From: CAZMPJ01 sp964568455
Lineage (GTDB): Bacteria; Margulisbacteria; WOR-1; O2-12-FULL-45-9
Length of the DNA stretch: 64,000 nt
Reading direction: 5' to 3'
Assembly (NCBI GenBank): GCA_964568455.1
Contig: CAZMPJ010000009.1
Coordinates: 15,532-79,531, forward strand
Shown here: in pieces, positions 35,398 to 44,632 of the stretch
Numbering within the stretch: position 1 is the first letter of the stretch
How the letters are laid out: the number at the start of each line of letters is the position of its first letter
Notes under the pieces: model-generated
What the model was told of the DNA's origin: nothing
Databases searched by the model: none
What the model saw: only the letters and a program-made list of their open reading frames with translations
Translations under genes and position numbers: made by a program

Positions 35398-38277
35398 TTA
35401 TTTGTATGTCTTGAGCATGCTTGTTACGAATTTTATGGCTTTATCAAGTGTTTTAACCTTACTTTTAGGATCAAGCCTATCTGGTAAAGTTTTATTGCGT
35501 TTCTTTTTGTATTGTTTATTAAGAATTTTGGAGAATCTTTGCGACCACTTATCTAATCCTTTAAAGAACTTCTTATTGTTTTTGTATTTATTTAATATAA
35601 TAGCCAATTGCATAGCCATGTTTTCAGCCTCTGCCGGGCTAATTTTCTGTTTTTTGTCTCCAATTTCTTTTCTCTTGTACATTAATTGTTCAAGCATTTT
35701 TCCGGTTACATCTAGATCATAATCTAATTCAGAGCAACCTCTTTTATGCTTCATTTTGGCTTTTGTTATTTGTATGATTTGATCTTTTGTAATTGCTTCT
35801 TTTGTTATTGTGAGCTCTGTTTCTCCTGTTTTTTTGCAATATTTAGCGAATAATCTTGTGGCGAGATTGCCAGAATATAATCCTCCTGATATGAGGCTTA
35901 AAATAGCGGACTGTATTATTTGTTTAGCTCTGGTTTGCAGATAAGGAGGAAGAGAACCATAAGCATCCAGCAGCGCAAAGGATACGGTTTCCAATTCAGT
36001 ATAATCCATAGTTATACTTAGTAATTTTATGTATTCTAATTGTATTCTTGCTTTTTGTTCGTTATTTGCTGTTTCTAGAGACTTTTTTAATCTTGCCGCA
36101 TAAGTTATTGATGCTTCTACCTTTTTTCCTACAGTTGACTTGGACTCTTTCATCACTTTCTCATATTCTTCTTGGCCCGTTAAAGGCGGTGCAGCGAGCT
36201 CTATTAAGCTATCTATTTCGGCCTGCACTTGTTCTAATTTGATTTCTGTGTCTAATTCTGTCTTGCCTTTAGATCTAAGCTGTTCATTTAGTTTTTCTGT
36301 TTTTTCTTTATAATTAGTTTTTACTCTTTGGGCAAAAGTCTCTCTATTCTTGATTAAATAAGTTCTTATTTCTAATGCCAAAGCAGCTTCGTCTTTTTTT
36401 GTTCTATCAATGTTATCAAAAAATTCTTTTGTTGCTTGCATGAATAGTCCAGCTGCTTGATCTTTTAATTTGTCATTTTGGCTATATTTTTGTTCCACTA
36501 TTAATGCTTGTTTAGCTGCTTCTTTATATTGTTTTTCTTTTAATAATGTGCCTATTAATGATTGGCGTAGCTGGAAGGCTTTTTTGGTACTGCTTATGCC
36601 CGTATGTTGTTCTTCGAAAACTTTAATTTGTGCAATAGCTTCTTCATATCTTTCTTCTTTCAGGAGTTTTAAAATTAAATTGTATCTTATTGTTTCATGT
36701 TTGTGATTTTTTAGATAATCCGTGGCTTGTTTAATAAACTCGTCAGGGTTTGATTTTGCTAAGCTGTTTATTTCATATTCCTTTTTAAGATCAGAACCAG
36801 AAGTTTTTTCAGATTCACTCTTTTCCTCCACTTCCTCCCCCTTCAACCATGCTAAAAACTTATCCGTATCTTTAAGCTGTTTTGGGCTGTCAAGCTTGCT
36901 AGTATCCACCCAATAGTGCTCCAGAGAGGCACCTTTATCAAAGTATTTTTGCGGTAATTGAGCCAAAAATCCCATGGTGAAGACAAAGTCCTGGACTTGG
37001 CCAGCCTTAGAAGGGGCGAGGTGGACCTGATATTTGTCTTCTAGGATAAGCAGAAAAGATTCGCGAATCGATAATTCGTCGTCAATTAGCACGTGTTCAG
37101 CCTTAAACTCAAAATCCTTGGTATATGTAAGCCCAAGTAAATTACAAATAACCCTGGTAGCTGTTTCTTTATTTTCAGAACCAACTTTAGAAAGTAGGGC
37201 AGTAGCGCTAATTTCTTTTTTGCCAGCCATTAGTTTTTTGGTGGTTTTTGAAGTATAAACATAAACCCAGCGCTTGCTTTGCAGAGCAACTTTGAATAAA
37301 GTTGCATCATTTATGTTTAAGCCCCTTGAAACCATGTCAAGATGGGCTGCCATATCAACAAAGTCGTCTCCAGTAATTGCGTTGTCTCCATTTGAAATAA
37401 CCCCGCCCATACTAAAGACGTTATAAGCTTGGTCAGAGGCTGCTGGATCAATCTTTTTAAACTCTTCTCTGGTAATTAATCCATCAGCAAAAATTTGCTG
37501 GTAAAGCTCAAGACTCATGCCGGTTCTTTGAAAATGTGCCCAATAACCGTCGACAACCAGTTCTGCTTCATCACCATTAACTTCTAGCTTTTCGCCGTCA
37601 ACCTCAACTTTATACTTTTCAAAACCTTTGGACAGGACTTTATATGTGCCATCATCTTGTCTTTCAACTAAAATTACTCTAGTAACTTCTTTTTTATCTA
37701 CTTTTTCTGTAAAGGTGATAATGCGTTGGTTAGGTTCTAAGTTAGAACTTACTTTTGCAGAATGTTTTTTTAATAGGCTTAATCCTTCCCCATTAATTAC
37801 TTGAGGAGCGGCCTTAATGATAGCAATTATCATTTTCGTGCCAATTTCTGGATCGCGAAAATAAGCAGCTAAATCATCAAAAGTATATTCTATATCATTA
37901 ATAATTATTGATTCTTTCTTATCTGGATTAATGTTTGCTTCCCATTCTTTCCCACTAATCGAATCAATATTGTCGATAAAATTTTGTTCTTTCCCTGTTG
38001 ATTTTATTAATGAGTCAGCTTCACGCCCAAGTTTAGCGAATTTTTTCTCAAGATCAGATCCTCTAATTTGTGTTAAGCAGATTTGATAGGCATCATTAGC
38101 ATTGGCTCTTGCTTGGTTTAGATTTGCTAAAGTAGTTGAGGTGGGGGTTGTCTTATAAGCCTTGGTTGCTTTTTCAAGAGCACCAAGTCGAGTTTTTAAT
38201 TTTTTTACTTGAGGACTCTCATCAGCAGGTCTAGCTGTGCTACGAGCTGACGATGCTCCTCCAACAGGCCTTACCAT
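35398..38277 (-). CDS. 959-aa EF-hand/TPR-like protein of the giant-gene cluster
   Basis: Not assignable to a named family. The Ala/Ser-rich start (MVRPVGGASSARS) leads into a helical stretch. A module at about residues 100-340 is shared with the broken gene at 13590-14619 and contains two EF-hand-like turns (DGLITREEF, NGDNAITGDD). After an acidic linker around residue 470 come TPR-like helix pairs (LLKEERYEEAIAQIKVFEEQ, LLKEKQYKEAAKQALIVEQK) and a basic helical C-terminus. There is no signal peptide or membrane helix. AGGAGG lies just before ATG 38277. Promoter pattern and position next to the giant gene suggest it is a partner or adaptor; calcium binding is only suggested. Confidence 0.75.
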   Translation of the reverse strand: MVRPVGGASSARSTARPADESPQVKKLKTRLGALEKATKAYKTTPTSTTLANLNQARANANDAYQICLTQIRGSDLEKKFAKLGREADSLIKSTGKEQNFIDNIDSISGKEWEANINPDKKESIIINDIEYTFDDLAAYFRDPEIGTKMIIAIIKAAPQVINGEGLSLLKKHSAKVSSNLEPNQRIITFTEKVDKKEVTRVILVERQDDGTYKVLSKGFEKYKVEVDGEKLEVNGDEAELVVDGYWAHFQRTGMSLELYQQIFADGLITREEFKKIDPAASDQAYNVFSMGGVISNGDNAITGDDFVDMAAHLDMVSRGLNINDATLFKVALQSKRWVYVYTSKTTKKLMAGKKEISATALLSKVGSENKETATRVICNLLGLTYTKDFEFKAEHVLIDDELSIRESFLLILEDKYQVHLAPSKAGQVQDFVFTMGFLAQLPQKYFDKGASLEHYWVDTSKLDSPKQLKDTDKFLAWLKGEEVEEKSESEKTSGSDLKKEYEINSLAKSNPDEFIKQATDYLKNHKHETIRYNLILKLLKEERYEEAIAQIKVFEEQHTGISSTKKAFQLRQSLIGTLLKEKQYKEAAKQALIVEQKYSQNDKLKDQAAGLFMQATKEFFDNIDRTKKDEAALALEIRTYLIKNRETFAQRVKTNYKEKTEKLNEQLRSKGKTELDTEIKLEQVQAEIDSLIELAAPPLTGQEEYEKVMKESKSTVGKKVEASITYAARLKKSLETANNEQKARIQLEYIKLLSITMDYTELETVSFALLDAYGSLPPYLQTRAKQIIQSAILSLISGGLYSGNLATRLFAKYCKKTGETELTITKEAITKDQIIQITKAKMKHKRGCSELDYDLDVTGKMLEQLMYKRKEIGDKKQKISPAEAENMAMQLAIILNKYKNNKKFFKGLDKWSQRFSKILNKQYKKKRNKTLPDRLDPKSKVKTLDKAIKFVTSMLKTYK

Positions 38278-38363
38278 TGTTTCCTCCTATACAAACTACA
38301 AAACCCGCCTTAAACAGGCCATGCCTACCGGCAGGCAGGCAATCCGGTCCGGGTTCAATATAT

Positions 38364-38391
38364 ATATCGTAATAAGATGCGGAAAACTTGC
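38364..38391 (-). promoter_or_regulatory. Sigma-28-like promoter of the 959-aa gene
   Basis: On the minus strand: GCAAG (38391-38387), 15 bp, TACGATAT (38371-38364), extended as CGATATATATATTG. TCATGCAAG-N17-CGATATATATA is shared exactly in spacing with the giant-gene promoter. It is back-to-back with the GAF-gene promoter, 10 bp apart. Confidence 0.6.
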
Positions 38392-38401
38392 ATGAAAAAA
38401 G

Positions 38402-38429
38402 TGAAATTTCCCCCAGAACCACCCGATAA
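38402..38429 (+). promoter_or_regulatory. Sigma-28-like promoter of the GAF gene
   Basis: TGAAA (38402-38406), 15 bp, CCCGATAA (38422-38429), close to the WhiG/FliA consensus TAAA-N15-GCCGATAA. The ATG is 9 bp beyond, so a near-leaderless mRNA is expected. Confidence 0.65.
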
Positions 38430-38438
38430 ATAACTACC

Positions 38439-39059
38439 ATGGTAACAATGTGTGGACAACCACCAGTAAAAGGCGGTAAAATAGTACAAAGATTTTTTCC
38501 TATGAGAAAATTTACTACTTTAAGCCGAAATCCAGGACAAGAAACTGCTTATCGCGCATTAATGTCAAAATTAAATGCCGCGCATGGATCAAGCCAAGAA
38601 AATATTAAGCACATCAATGATCTTGGTAGATTGTTAACCATGGTTGGGCAGGAAGTAAAAGATTGGTTCCCGGGATCAGAAGTTTCGTTTCAAGGATCGC
38701 CTTCTTCTTCTCCCATTGAAAAAGCTGCTTCTGCATCAAAGCGCCTAATTTATATTCCTTCCCGCACAACAGATACAATTTATGTTTCTGGCAATACTGG
38801 CTCTGATTCAATTACTATGTTTTCCGCTATCCCGCCTCAACTAGGTTTAACGAACTTAGATTTTAATCCGGATGCCGGTTGTCTTGTGATTTGTCCCATG
38901 CTTTCTGGCGATGGCAATCCTGATTTTGAAGTCCAAGGTTTAATGTTGGTGACCAGAACCGCACCCGAAGCTTTTGACCCTCTAGTTGACCTGCCAATTT
39001 TGCGCATGTTGGCCAATGATACTGCTATTGTTATGGCGCAGAGCGAGTTAACTTTATAG
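38439..39059 (+). CDS. GAF-domain-like protein
   Basis: A 206-aa soluble protein. The second half fits the end of a GAF sensor domain: GCLVICPMLSGDG, EVQGLMLVTRTAPEAFDPLVD and LPILRMLANDTAIVMAQSEL correspond to the usual strand, strand and final helix of GAF folds. The first half has helices around residues 35-70. No output domain is attached, so it may be a ligand-sensing partner for another protein, possibly the GGDEF-like protein downstream. The ATG at 38439 has no ribosome site but is just past the predicted start of transcription; ATG 38502 is an alternative start. It is divergent from the 959-aa gene. The GAF call is moderate. Confidence 0.65.
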   Translation: MVTMCGQPPVKGGKIVQRFFPMRKFTTLSRNPGQETAYRALMSKLNAAHGSSQENIKHINDLGRLLTMVGQEVKDWFPGSEVSFQGSPSSSPIEKAASASKRLIYIPSRTTDTIYVSGNTGSDSITMFSAIPPQLGLTNLDFNPDAGCLVICPMLSGDGNPDFEVQGLMLVTRTAPEAFDPLVDLPILRMLANDTAIVMAQSELTL

Positions 39060-39293
39060 AAGAACCTTGCTCTAATTAACCCATATTTTATCTCAAATCA
39101 TCAGTTATCCCTAATTATCCCAAATAACATGCCACGAATTGAAGAATTCTCTTATTGCCCCAAATCTTCACAAATTTAATTCTTCGTGATTATTCGTTAG
39201 ATAAGAGAGTCTATTCGAGTATTCCGATTCGGATTAATTTGGGATTGTTGATACGGGATAAAATTTGGATTATTCGAGAAGCCAAACCTTAGC
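39060..39293. other. Gene-free AT-rich stretch with imperfect inverted repeats
   Basis: This gap before the 1,741-aa gene holds no credible frame. It contains imperfect inverted repeats: CACGAATTGAAGAATT (from 39132) with AATTCTTCGTG (39179-39189); TTCTCTTAT with ATAAGAGAG; and related TTATCCC / GGGATAA pieces. This resembles a decayed palindromic repeat element. Confidence 0.4.
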
Positions 39294-39321
39294 GCAAGAT
39301 TTACCCCATTTAATTCGATTA
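39294..39321 (+). promoter_or_regulatory. Sigma-28-like promoter of the 1,741-aa gene
   Basis: GCAAG (39294-39298), 15 bp, TTCGATTA (39314-39321). Same layout as the giant and 959-aa gene promoters. Leader of about 45 nt to GTG 39373. Confidence 0.55.
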
Positions 39322-39372
39322 TACTACTGTAGCCCCTTATATTAATAGTGTAATGGGAAAAAGGAGAGTCCT

Positions 39373-42300
39373 GTGGGAGGACCAGTACGTTTTTTTACAA
39401 ATGTAAATAGATCTCTGCCTACGCAAGGGCCAAAAGCAACCCCTGCGCTAAACGTATCTCAACAAAAAAGTACTCTGGCAGACCTGCGCAATGTTGGTTC
39501 TTCAAAACCAATGGGGTATTTGCCTACCTGGGCGATTGTTGCACAAGGAAGCACTGTTCCAGGTTTAACCGCAGAATTACAAGCTAAGGGGCTTAAAACA
39601 ATTTATCTTCCTAGTGAAGGTGGTTGGCTTTTTGCTTATGATGAAGCCTCTCTTTCTGACCATTTAGATCGCAATAGCGCAGTATTAGAAAAAGCTGGGT
39701 GGCCGACAACTGCAAGAGAATTTGTGCGTACTGTTTCAAAAGGAGGGGCACCGCATAAAACCAAGCTTTATGATGTGGTTGCCGATGCCTTTGGAGACAG
39801 TAAAAACCCTGGCCGGTTGGACAATGTGCATACTAGTGATGTGGATTGGGAGTCAACCATAAAATATTATGAAGACAGCGGTAATCAGCCGGAAGTAGAT
39901 AGATTAAAAAAATTGCGTAGTGTTCAGCGCTTACAAAGAGGTGCGGCTGCATCTGGGCTTCCTGGACTTTTTGATAATTATGCTGAAGCCCTTGAAGCAA
40001 AATCGGTTCCAGAAGTAACTCCAAAGCCAGCCCCACAACCCCAACCCAAAACTTTTGTTGAAATAACCAGAATGGATTTAAACTCTGGCAAGCCTTCGCG
40101 CTGGGCAGTGGTTAATTTTTCCGGTTTAAAATATGTTAATGATAACTATACCGGTGGTCACGTTGCCGGTGATGCTTATCTTGAGGCAGCAGAAAGCAAA
40201 ATCAGGGAAATTGCCGGGCAAGCCGGCATAAAAGAAATCTTTATTGTGCGCGATGGCCCCAACTTTTCTATTCATTTGCCGGAAGGCGTTAGAAGTAATT
40301 TTGCTATGAGTCAGATAGAAGCTGCTTTTGCTCAAGGCATAACTTTTCAATATGAATATAAAGGTCAAACCTTAATCAAAACTTATACACCAGCTACAGA
40401 GGGCAGGGCAAAAATTGCTACTGCTGGAATTCTCGCTTTTGATGTGTCAGCCAAAGAGATGTCGTCCGAGGCAATGGGAAGGGCGCGCTCGCAAGAGATT
40501 TATTATTTAAACCGGCCAGAAGCAGGCCGCCGGGCTGGGGAAATATTTGTGGTTGATGCCAAGTATGGCGAATATCTTGAAACCTTAACCTTGAAAAACC
40601 GTTTGATTGATAGAAATCCCCGTGTAACAGCAACAGGTCCTAATGTTGAGCCGCGCAGCCAGCTGCACAATGTTGACCAGCTAAAACTTGATGCTGAAAA
40701 CATGATGAAAAAAGGCAAATCAGTTCGTTTTGCTTTTTTTGATGGCAATGCCATTGGGTCTTGGCGTACCTTTGGTTTTGTTGGCGAGCTTTTCATGGAC
40801 GCTATTATTGAGCAACGTATTGCTGAAGCAGCTACTGTTTTGCCCAAAGGAGTAACTATTTATCGCCATGGGCCAGGCTCCGAAGAATTTTATTTATTAG
40901 CAGATGGTGAACAATATTCTGAAGCGCAAATGCAGGAAATGGCAAAAGAATTTATGCGCTCCTTGAATGAAAAGCCTTTAAGATTAAAAGTTGAAAGTAA
41001 CACCTTAGAAGCAACCGAAATGGGCCGGCGCTATCTGGAAGCATGGCAGAAAAAAAATCCCGGCAAAGCTGTGCCAGAAACATTAGAGGTAGATGTTACC
41101 AAAGCAGTGAGAGGTAGGGGTGGGGTTTATCATCAAGGTATAACAGTTACGATGGGAGTTGGAACTATTAAGCCTGATTCTGGCTCTGCCCAAGAAGCTT
41201 TTGAAAAAGGATTTCATAAAATCGTTGAACAAGGTGAGGCAGCGAAAAAGCTTAATCCAAAACGTAGAAATTTCTTGGTGCAGGTTGATGGAGATCAAGC
41301 CAAAGTAATTCCTTTAGAAATAGATGGGCGTGATTTCTTGGAAGTTAATCGAGATAATATCCGTTTTGTTGATAGTCGAATAAATTCGAATTTTTCAGTT
41401 AATGATTTAATGCGTTTAAATCTTGGACCCAAAAGTACTTTTAAATATAAAGGCTGTATTTATAAAGTGTCTGCCTCTTTTGATTTTAAAGGCCGCACAG
41501 CTATGATTCTTTATTTTGCTAATGGTGACGGAATTTATCAGGCGCGCATGGTTTACAAGAGCAATTCTCACTTGACCCAGCGCGCTATTCCAAATACTGC
41601 AATGGGCTGGGCTGGCAAGGGAGTTGGTTCCAGTGAGTCTGTTGCTTATCCGCATGAAGTGCAAAGATTTTTAGAAGAAAATGCTCAAAAGCATAAAGTG
41701 AATCTTTCCGAGGCTCACAGCGAGGCTCTTGGTGAAGGAATATTAAGGTTTGGAACTGAACCCGAAAAAACTTATGTTGGTGGAATGAGAAAAGCTACGG
41801 CTCCTTTGGATATAGGAGAATTTACCGGTACTACACCAGATAGCTTTAAATTTAAGCCTGGTTTTGAGCCGGAAATCCCAAAGAATATTAAACCTTCCTA
41901 TCAAGTTGCCGACTCTGCTACCGGACAATATTTGGATGCTTATGTTGTTTTGTCTAAAAATAAAAAAGTTTCATATCTATTTTTCTGTGATCAAAAAGGC
42001 AATGGAGCTTTAGTTTCTTATCAGGCAACAGACTTTTATCCTAATGAATATGGGGTTAATCAGCTGCAGGTTTTAGGTAAAAGCGAAAAATTGATTATGC
42101 CTATCAGGGAAAGAGCGCATAATATTCCGGCTGGCTACACAGGGAAAAAAGCAGGGGTATATACAGATGCCACTCCTTGGACTAATCAGCTTCCCCCAGT
42201 AAAAGAATTACTAAGGAAGGTGCGCGGACAGGAAAACTCAAAAGTTATCAGGATTAAACTTTCTGCTCAAGAAGAAGCAGCGTTAACCAGGGAAAAATTG

Positions 42301-44598
42301 GTGATTAAGCAATACCGCGGAAAAGCTTTAGTTGTAATTGAGCTTAAGCCAGGGGAGAGGAAAGCTTTTTATTTTTCTGAAAATTTAGATGTTAAAACAA
42401 ATGGAAAAACTATAATAGTTTCTAAAAAGGGTCTTTCTAATATCGCACATATGGAAGGATCTGTTTTTGTTTATCAAAGTCCAGCTGAAATGGTGGAAAG
42501 TTTAACCAAAAAGCCTAAATTGTTTGGCGAAGAAGTAAGAAGCCAGACTTTTGTTTTAGATGAAGGCAGCTGGAAGGCTAGAGGGGTTGCGATGAATGCG
42601 GGGATTAACCCTCTTCAAAAACCCGTTTTTACTGATGACCGCCTGGTGGTTGAAACTAAGCCGAGCCGAGCAAAAAAGTTGGCAGCTAAATATGATGTCC
42701 CAGTGAAGATTGCAAAAAGAGCGTTAGCTATAAGCCAAGATTCAAAGGCAAGATTAAAAGCGGCAAAAACTCAAGCCATGAAAAGGATTGACCGACTAAA
42801 TAAAAGCGCCCAGGAAAAAGCCAGGATGAAAGCCGAAGCAGCTAAGGGTTGGGATGCAGCTATTGCAGAAGTGGAAGAAGCTTCAGTTAAAAAAGCTGTA
42901 ATTGATCAATTAAAAAAAGAAAGAAAAGTACTTAGAAAAGAAGTAAAAACTCTTAAAAAACAAAGAGCGCCAAAATCAGAGATTAGAGCCAAGGCAAAAA
43001 GATTGGCAGAGTTAGACAATGTTTTAGACGGTAAAGTTAAAAAATTTGCTAAAGCCCACGGTCAAATGCTGGCTTTGCTTTTAACTATGGATGTGATTCG
43101 TCATTGGTCTGAAGTTAAAACCGGAAACTTAGGCGGTGTTGTGCAAACAGGAGTTGGTTCTGTGGCAGGATACGGTATGTTTGTGGGTACAGAAAAAACA
43201 ATTGGAGTTTTGACTGGAATATCAAAAAGCAGTGCACTTACAGGAGCAGGAACCATTATTCCTGCGGCACACTCTGCTTATGCGCATAGAAATCATTTTA
43301 CTTCAGTTGATAGCGATGCAGCCATGTTAGCCGGAATTGATGTGGTTAAAGAGGGTATTGCTGGCTATCTTTCTACTAAAGCTATGATTGCGGTTACTGC
43401 TGCTACTGCTGAAACCGGTCCTTTTTCATTATTGTTTGGGCTGGGAGCTGCTTCAGTTACTTATATTGCAACAGGTAAATTAGCCGAGGTTTTAGGTTAT
43501 GATCAGTTTTTAGAAAAAAGATTTACTCGGGCAGAGATTAAAGATGCTTTTAGGGACTTAAGTTATGGTGGAACCAAATTAGTGGTTAAACGAGGCCGTA
43601 CTAATACTCCTTATTTTAATAATAAAGATGTTGAAATTGCTAAGGATGTAAAAATTTCCCGAGCCCAGCAAACCTTGATGATGTTAACCGCTATGAAAAA
43701 TTATTTTAATATGTCAACAACAGAAAGACTGGCTTTTGCTGCTGATAAGAATAACCATGCTATTATTACTGCTTTTAATACTCTTTTTGCAGTAGAAGAA
43801 TTGCACATTGATGATTATAGTGATCTTTCTCCAGAAGCCTTTGATGCTATTGTTAAATCTGTGGGTAGATTTTATCAGCAAGACAAATCTCCTGGTCAGT
43901 ATAGAAAAGTAAAAGTAAGGCTTAGAACTAAACAAGAAAAAATTTATCATCCTTTAACCAATGAAATTGTAGGACTTAGGACTGTTTATCGAGTAACGGT
44001 TGTTGGTCAAAAGCATCAGGCTACCTTGGGTTGGAATGGAGTGGAGTGGGAGCCAATAGAGGGGACAAAGCGAAAAAAGACTTTTAAAACAAAAGGAGAG
44101 ATTGTTCCTGTCGGTGACCCAAATAAACTAGTAGAAGCGCAGGTATTGCAAAAAGGAATGGTGGCTAATGTATTTACGATTTCCTTGCCAGAAATGATAG
44201 GTTTAGGTATAAGCATTCCTTTTGATCAGTTGAAGCGTTTCCCGGTAGTTATGGAAGGCTTAGCTAAAAATCTAAGCATGTTGGGTTATAAAGTAGAAGA
44301 TGAGTTTTTACATAAAGTAACTCCTGGCAGCCGTGCAGTAACTCCCGGTAGTCTTTATAAAGCCTATTATCAGTTTTGTAAAGACCAAGGTTTTCCTTTT
44401 GAAGGGCAAGAAAATTACAATCCTGATTTTGCACTTTTGCCTAGTAATAAAACGCCTAAACTTGATTATAGGGGTGCAGCCTGGATATTAATTGAGCTTG
44501 ATCCAGAGGCCAAAGCTCAAGTTGAAGTAGTAAGACAAGAAATGCAGCGCAAAAGAGAAATTAAGAAAATTACAGATATGTTTAAGGTTTCTAATTGA
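39373..44598 (+). CDS. 1,741-aa protein with two degenerate GGDEF-like domains and membrane region
   Basis: GTG start (MGGPVRF) with AGGAGA 5 bp upstream. At about residues 230-320 a GGDEF-fold domain is recognisable from VVNFSGLKYVNDNYTGGHVA, but the active-site loop is RDGPNF instead of GGDEF. A second, about 440-640, has FFDGNAIGSWRTFGFVGELF, HGPGSEEF and a final TMGVGTI...GEAAKK; also degenerate. Diguanylate cyclase activity is therefore unlikely; nucleotide sensing or a structural role fits better. Then come beta-rich sequence, a Lys/Arg-rich coiled coil (~1100-1220), Gly-rich hydrophobic segments (~1235-1380) and a C-terminal part resembling the region after the giant protein's membrane segments (LSPEAFDAIVKSVGRFY vs ASPEEMQEIVRAYHEYF). 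A sigma-28-like promoter places it with the giant gene. Confidence 0.75.
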   Translation: MGGPVRFFTNVNRSLPTQGPKATPALNVSQQKSTLADLRNVGSSKPMGYLPTWAIVAQGSTVPGLTAELQAKGLKTIYLPSEGGWLFAYDEASLSDHLDRNSAVLEKAGWPTTAREFVRTVSKGGAPHKTKLYDVVADAFGDSKNPGRLDNVHTSDVDWESTIKYYEDSGNQPEVDRLKKLRSVQRLQRGAAASGLPGLFDNYAEALEAKSVPEVTPKPAPQPQPKTFVEITRMDLNSGKPSRWAVVNFSGLKYVNDNYTGGHVAGDAYLEAAESKIREIAGQAGIKEIFIVRDGPNFSIHLPEGVRSNFAMSQIEAAFAQGITFQYEYKGQTLIKTYTPATEGRAKIATAGILAFDVSAKEMSSEAMGRARSQEIYYLNRPEAGRRAGEIFVVDAKYGEYLETLTLKNRLIDRNPRVTATGPNVEPRSQLHNVDQLKLDAENMMKKGKSVRFAFFDGNAIGSWRTFGFVGELFMDAIIEQRIAEAATVLPKGVTIYRHGPGSEEFYLLADGEQYSEAQMQEMAKEFMRSLNEKPLRLKVESNTLEATEMGRRYLEAWQKKNPGKAVPETLEVDVTKAVRGRGGVYHQGITVTMGVGTIKPDSGSAQEAFEKGFHKIVEQGEAAKKLNPKRRNFLVQVDGDQAKVIPLEIDGRDFLEVNRDNIRFVDSRINSNFSVNDLMRLNLGPKSTFKYKGCIYKVSASFDFKGRTAMILYFANGDGIYQARMVYKSNSHLTQRAIPNTAMGWAGKGVGSSESVAYPHEVQRFLEENAQKHKVNLSEAHSEALGEGILRFGTEPEKTYVGGMRKATAPLDIGEFTGTTPDSFKFKPGFEPEIPKNIKPSYQVADSATGQYLDAYVVLSKNKKVSYLFFCDQKGNGALVSYQATDFYPNEYGVNQLQVLGKSEKLIMPIRERAHNIPAGYTGKKAGVYTDATPWTNQLPPVKELLRKVRGQENSKVIRIKLSAQEEAALTREKLVIKQYRGKALVVIELKPGERKAFYFSENLDVKTNGKTIIVSKKGLSNIAHMEGSVFVYQSPAEMVESLTKKPKLFGEEVRSQTFVLDEGSWKARGVAMNAGINPLQKPVFTDDRLVVETKPSRAKKLAAKYDVPVKIAKRALAISQDSKARLKAAKTQAMKRIDRLNKSAQEKARMKAEAAKGWDAAIAEVEEASVKKAVIDQLKKERKVLRKEVKTLKKQRAPKSEIRAKAKRLAELDNVLDGKVKKFAKAHGQMLALLLTMDVIRHWSEVKTGNLGGVVQTGVGSVAGYGMFVGTEKTIGVLTGISKSSALTGAGTIIPAAHSAYAHRNHFTSVDSDAAMLAGIDVVKEGIAGYLSTKAMIAVTAATAETGPFSLLFGLGAASVTYIATGKLAEVLGYDQFLEKRFTRAEIKDAFRDLSYGGTKLVVKRGRTNTPYFNNKDVEIAKDVKISRAQQTLMMLTAMKNYFNMSTTERLAFAADKNNHAIITAFNTLFAVEELHIDDYSDLSPEAFDAIVKSVGRFYQQDKSPGQYRKVKVRLRTKQEKIYHPLTNEIVGLRTVYRVTVVGQKHQATLGWNGVEWEPIEGTKRKKTFKTKGEIVPVGDPNKLVEAQVLQKGMVANVFTISLPEMIGLGISIPFDQLKRFPVVMEGLAKNLSMLGYKVEDEFLHKVTPGSRAVTPGSLYKAYYQFCKDQGFPFEGQENYNPDFALLPSNKTPKLDYRGAAWILIELDPEAKAQVEVVRQEMQRKREIKKITDMFKVSN

Positions 44599-44623
44599 GA
44601 TTCCCCTCGCATTGTGCTATATT
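44595..44623 (+). promoter_or_regulatory. Promoter of the arg operon
   Basis: TTGAGA (44595-44600), 17 bp, TGC-extended TATATT (44618-44623). The argF ATG is 9 bp further, so the mRNA is essentially leaderless. The -35 overlaps the stop of the preceding gene. Confidence 0.65.
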
Positions 44624-44632
44624 ATAGCCTCT

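Noticed and set aside
39373..44598. Active diguanylate cyclase
   Set aside because: Both GGDEF-like domains lack the GG(D/E)EF active-site sequence and the first lacks the metal-binding Asp.
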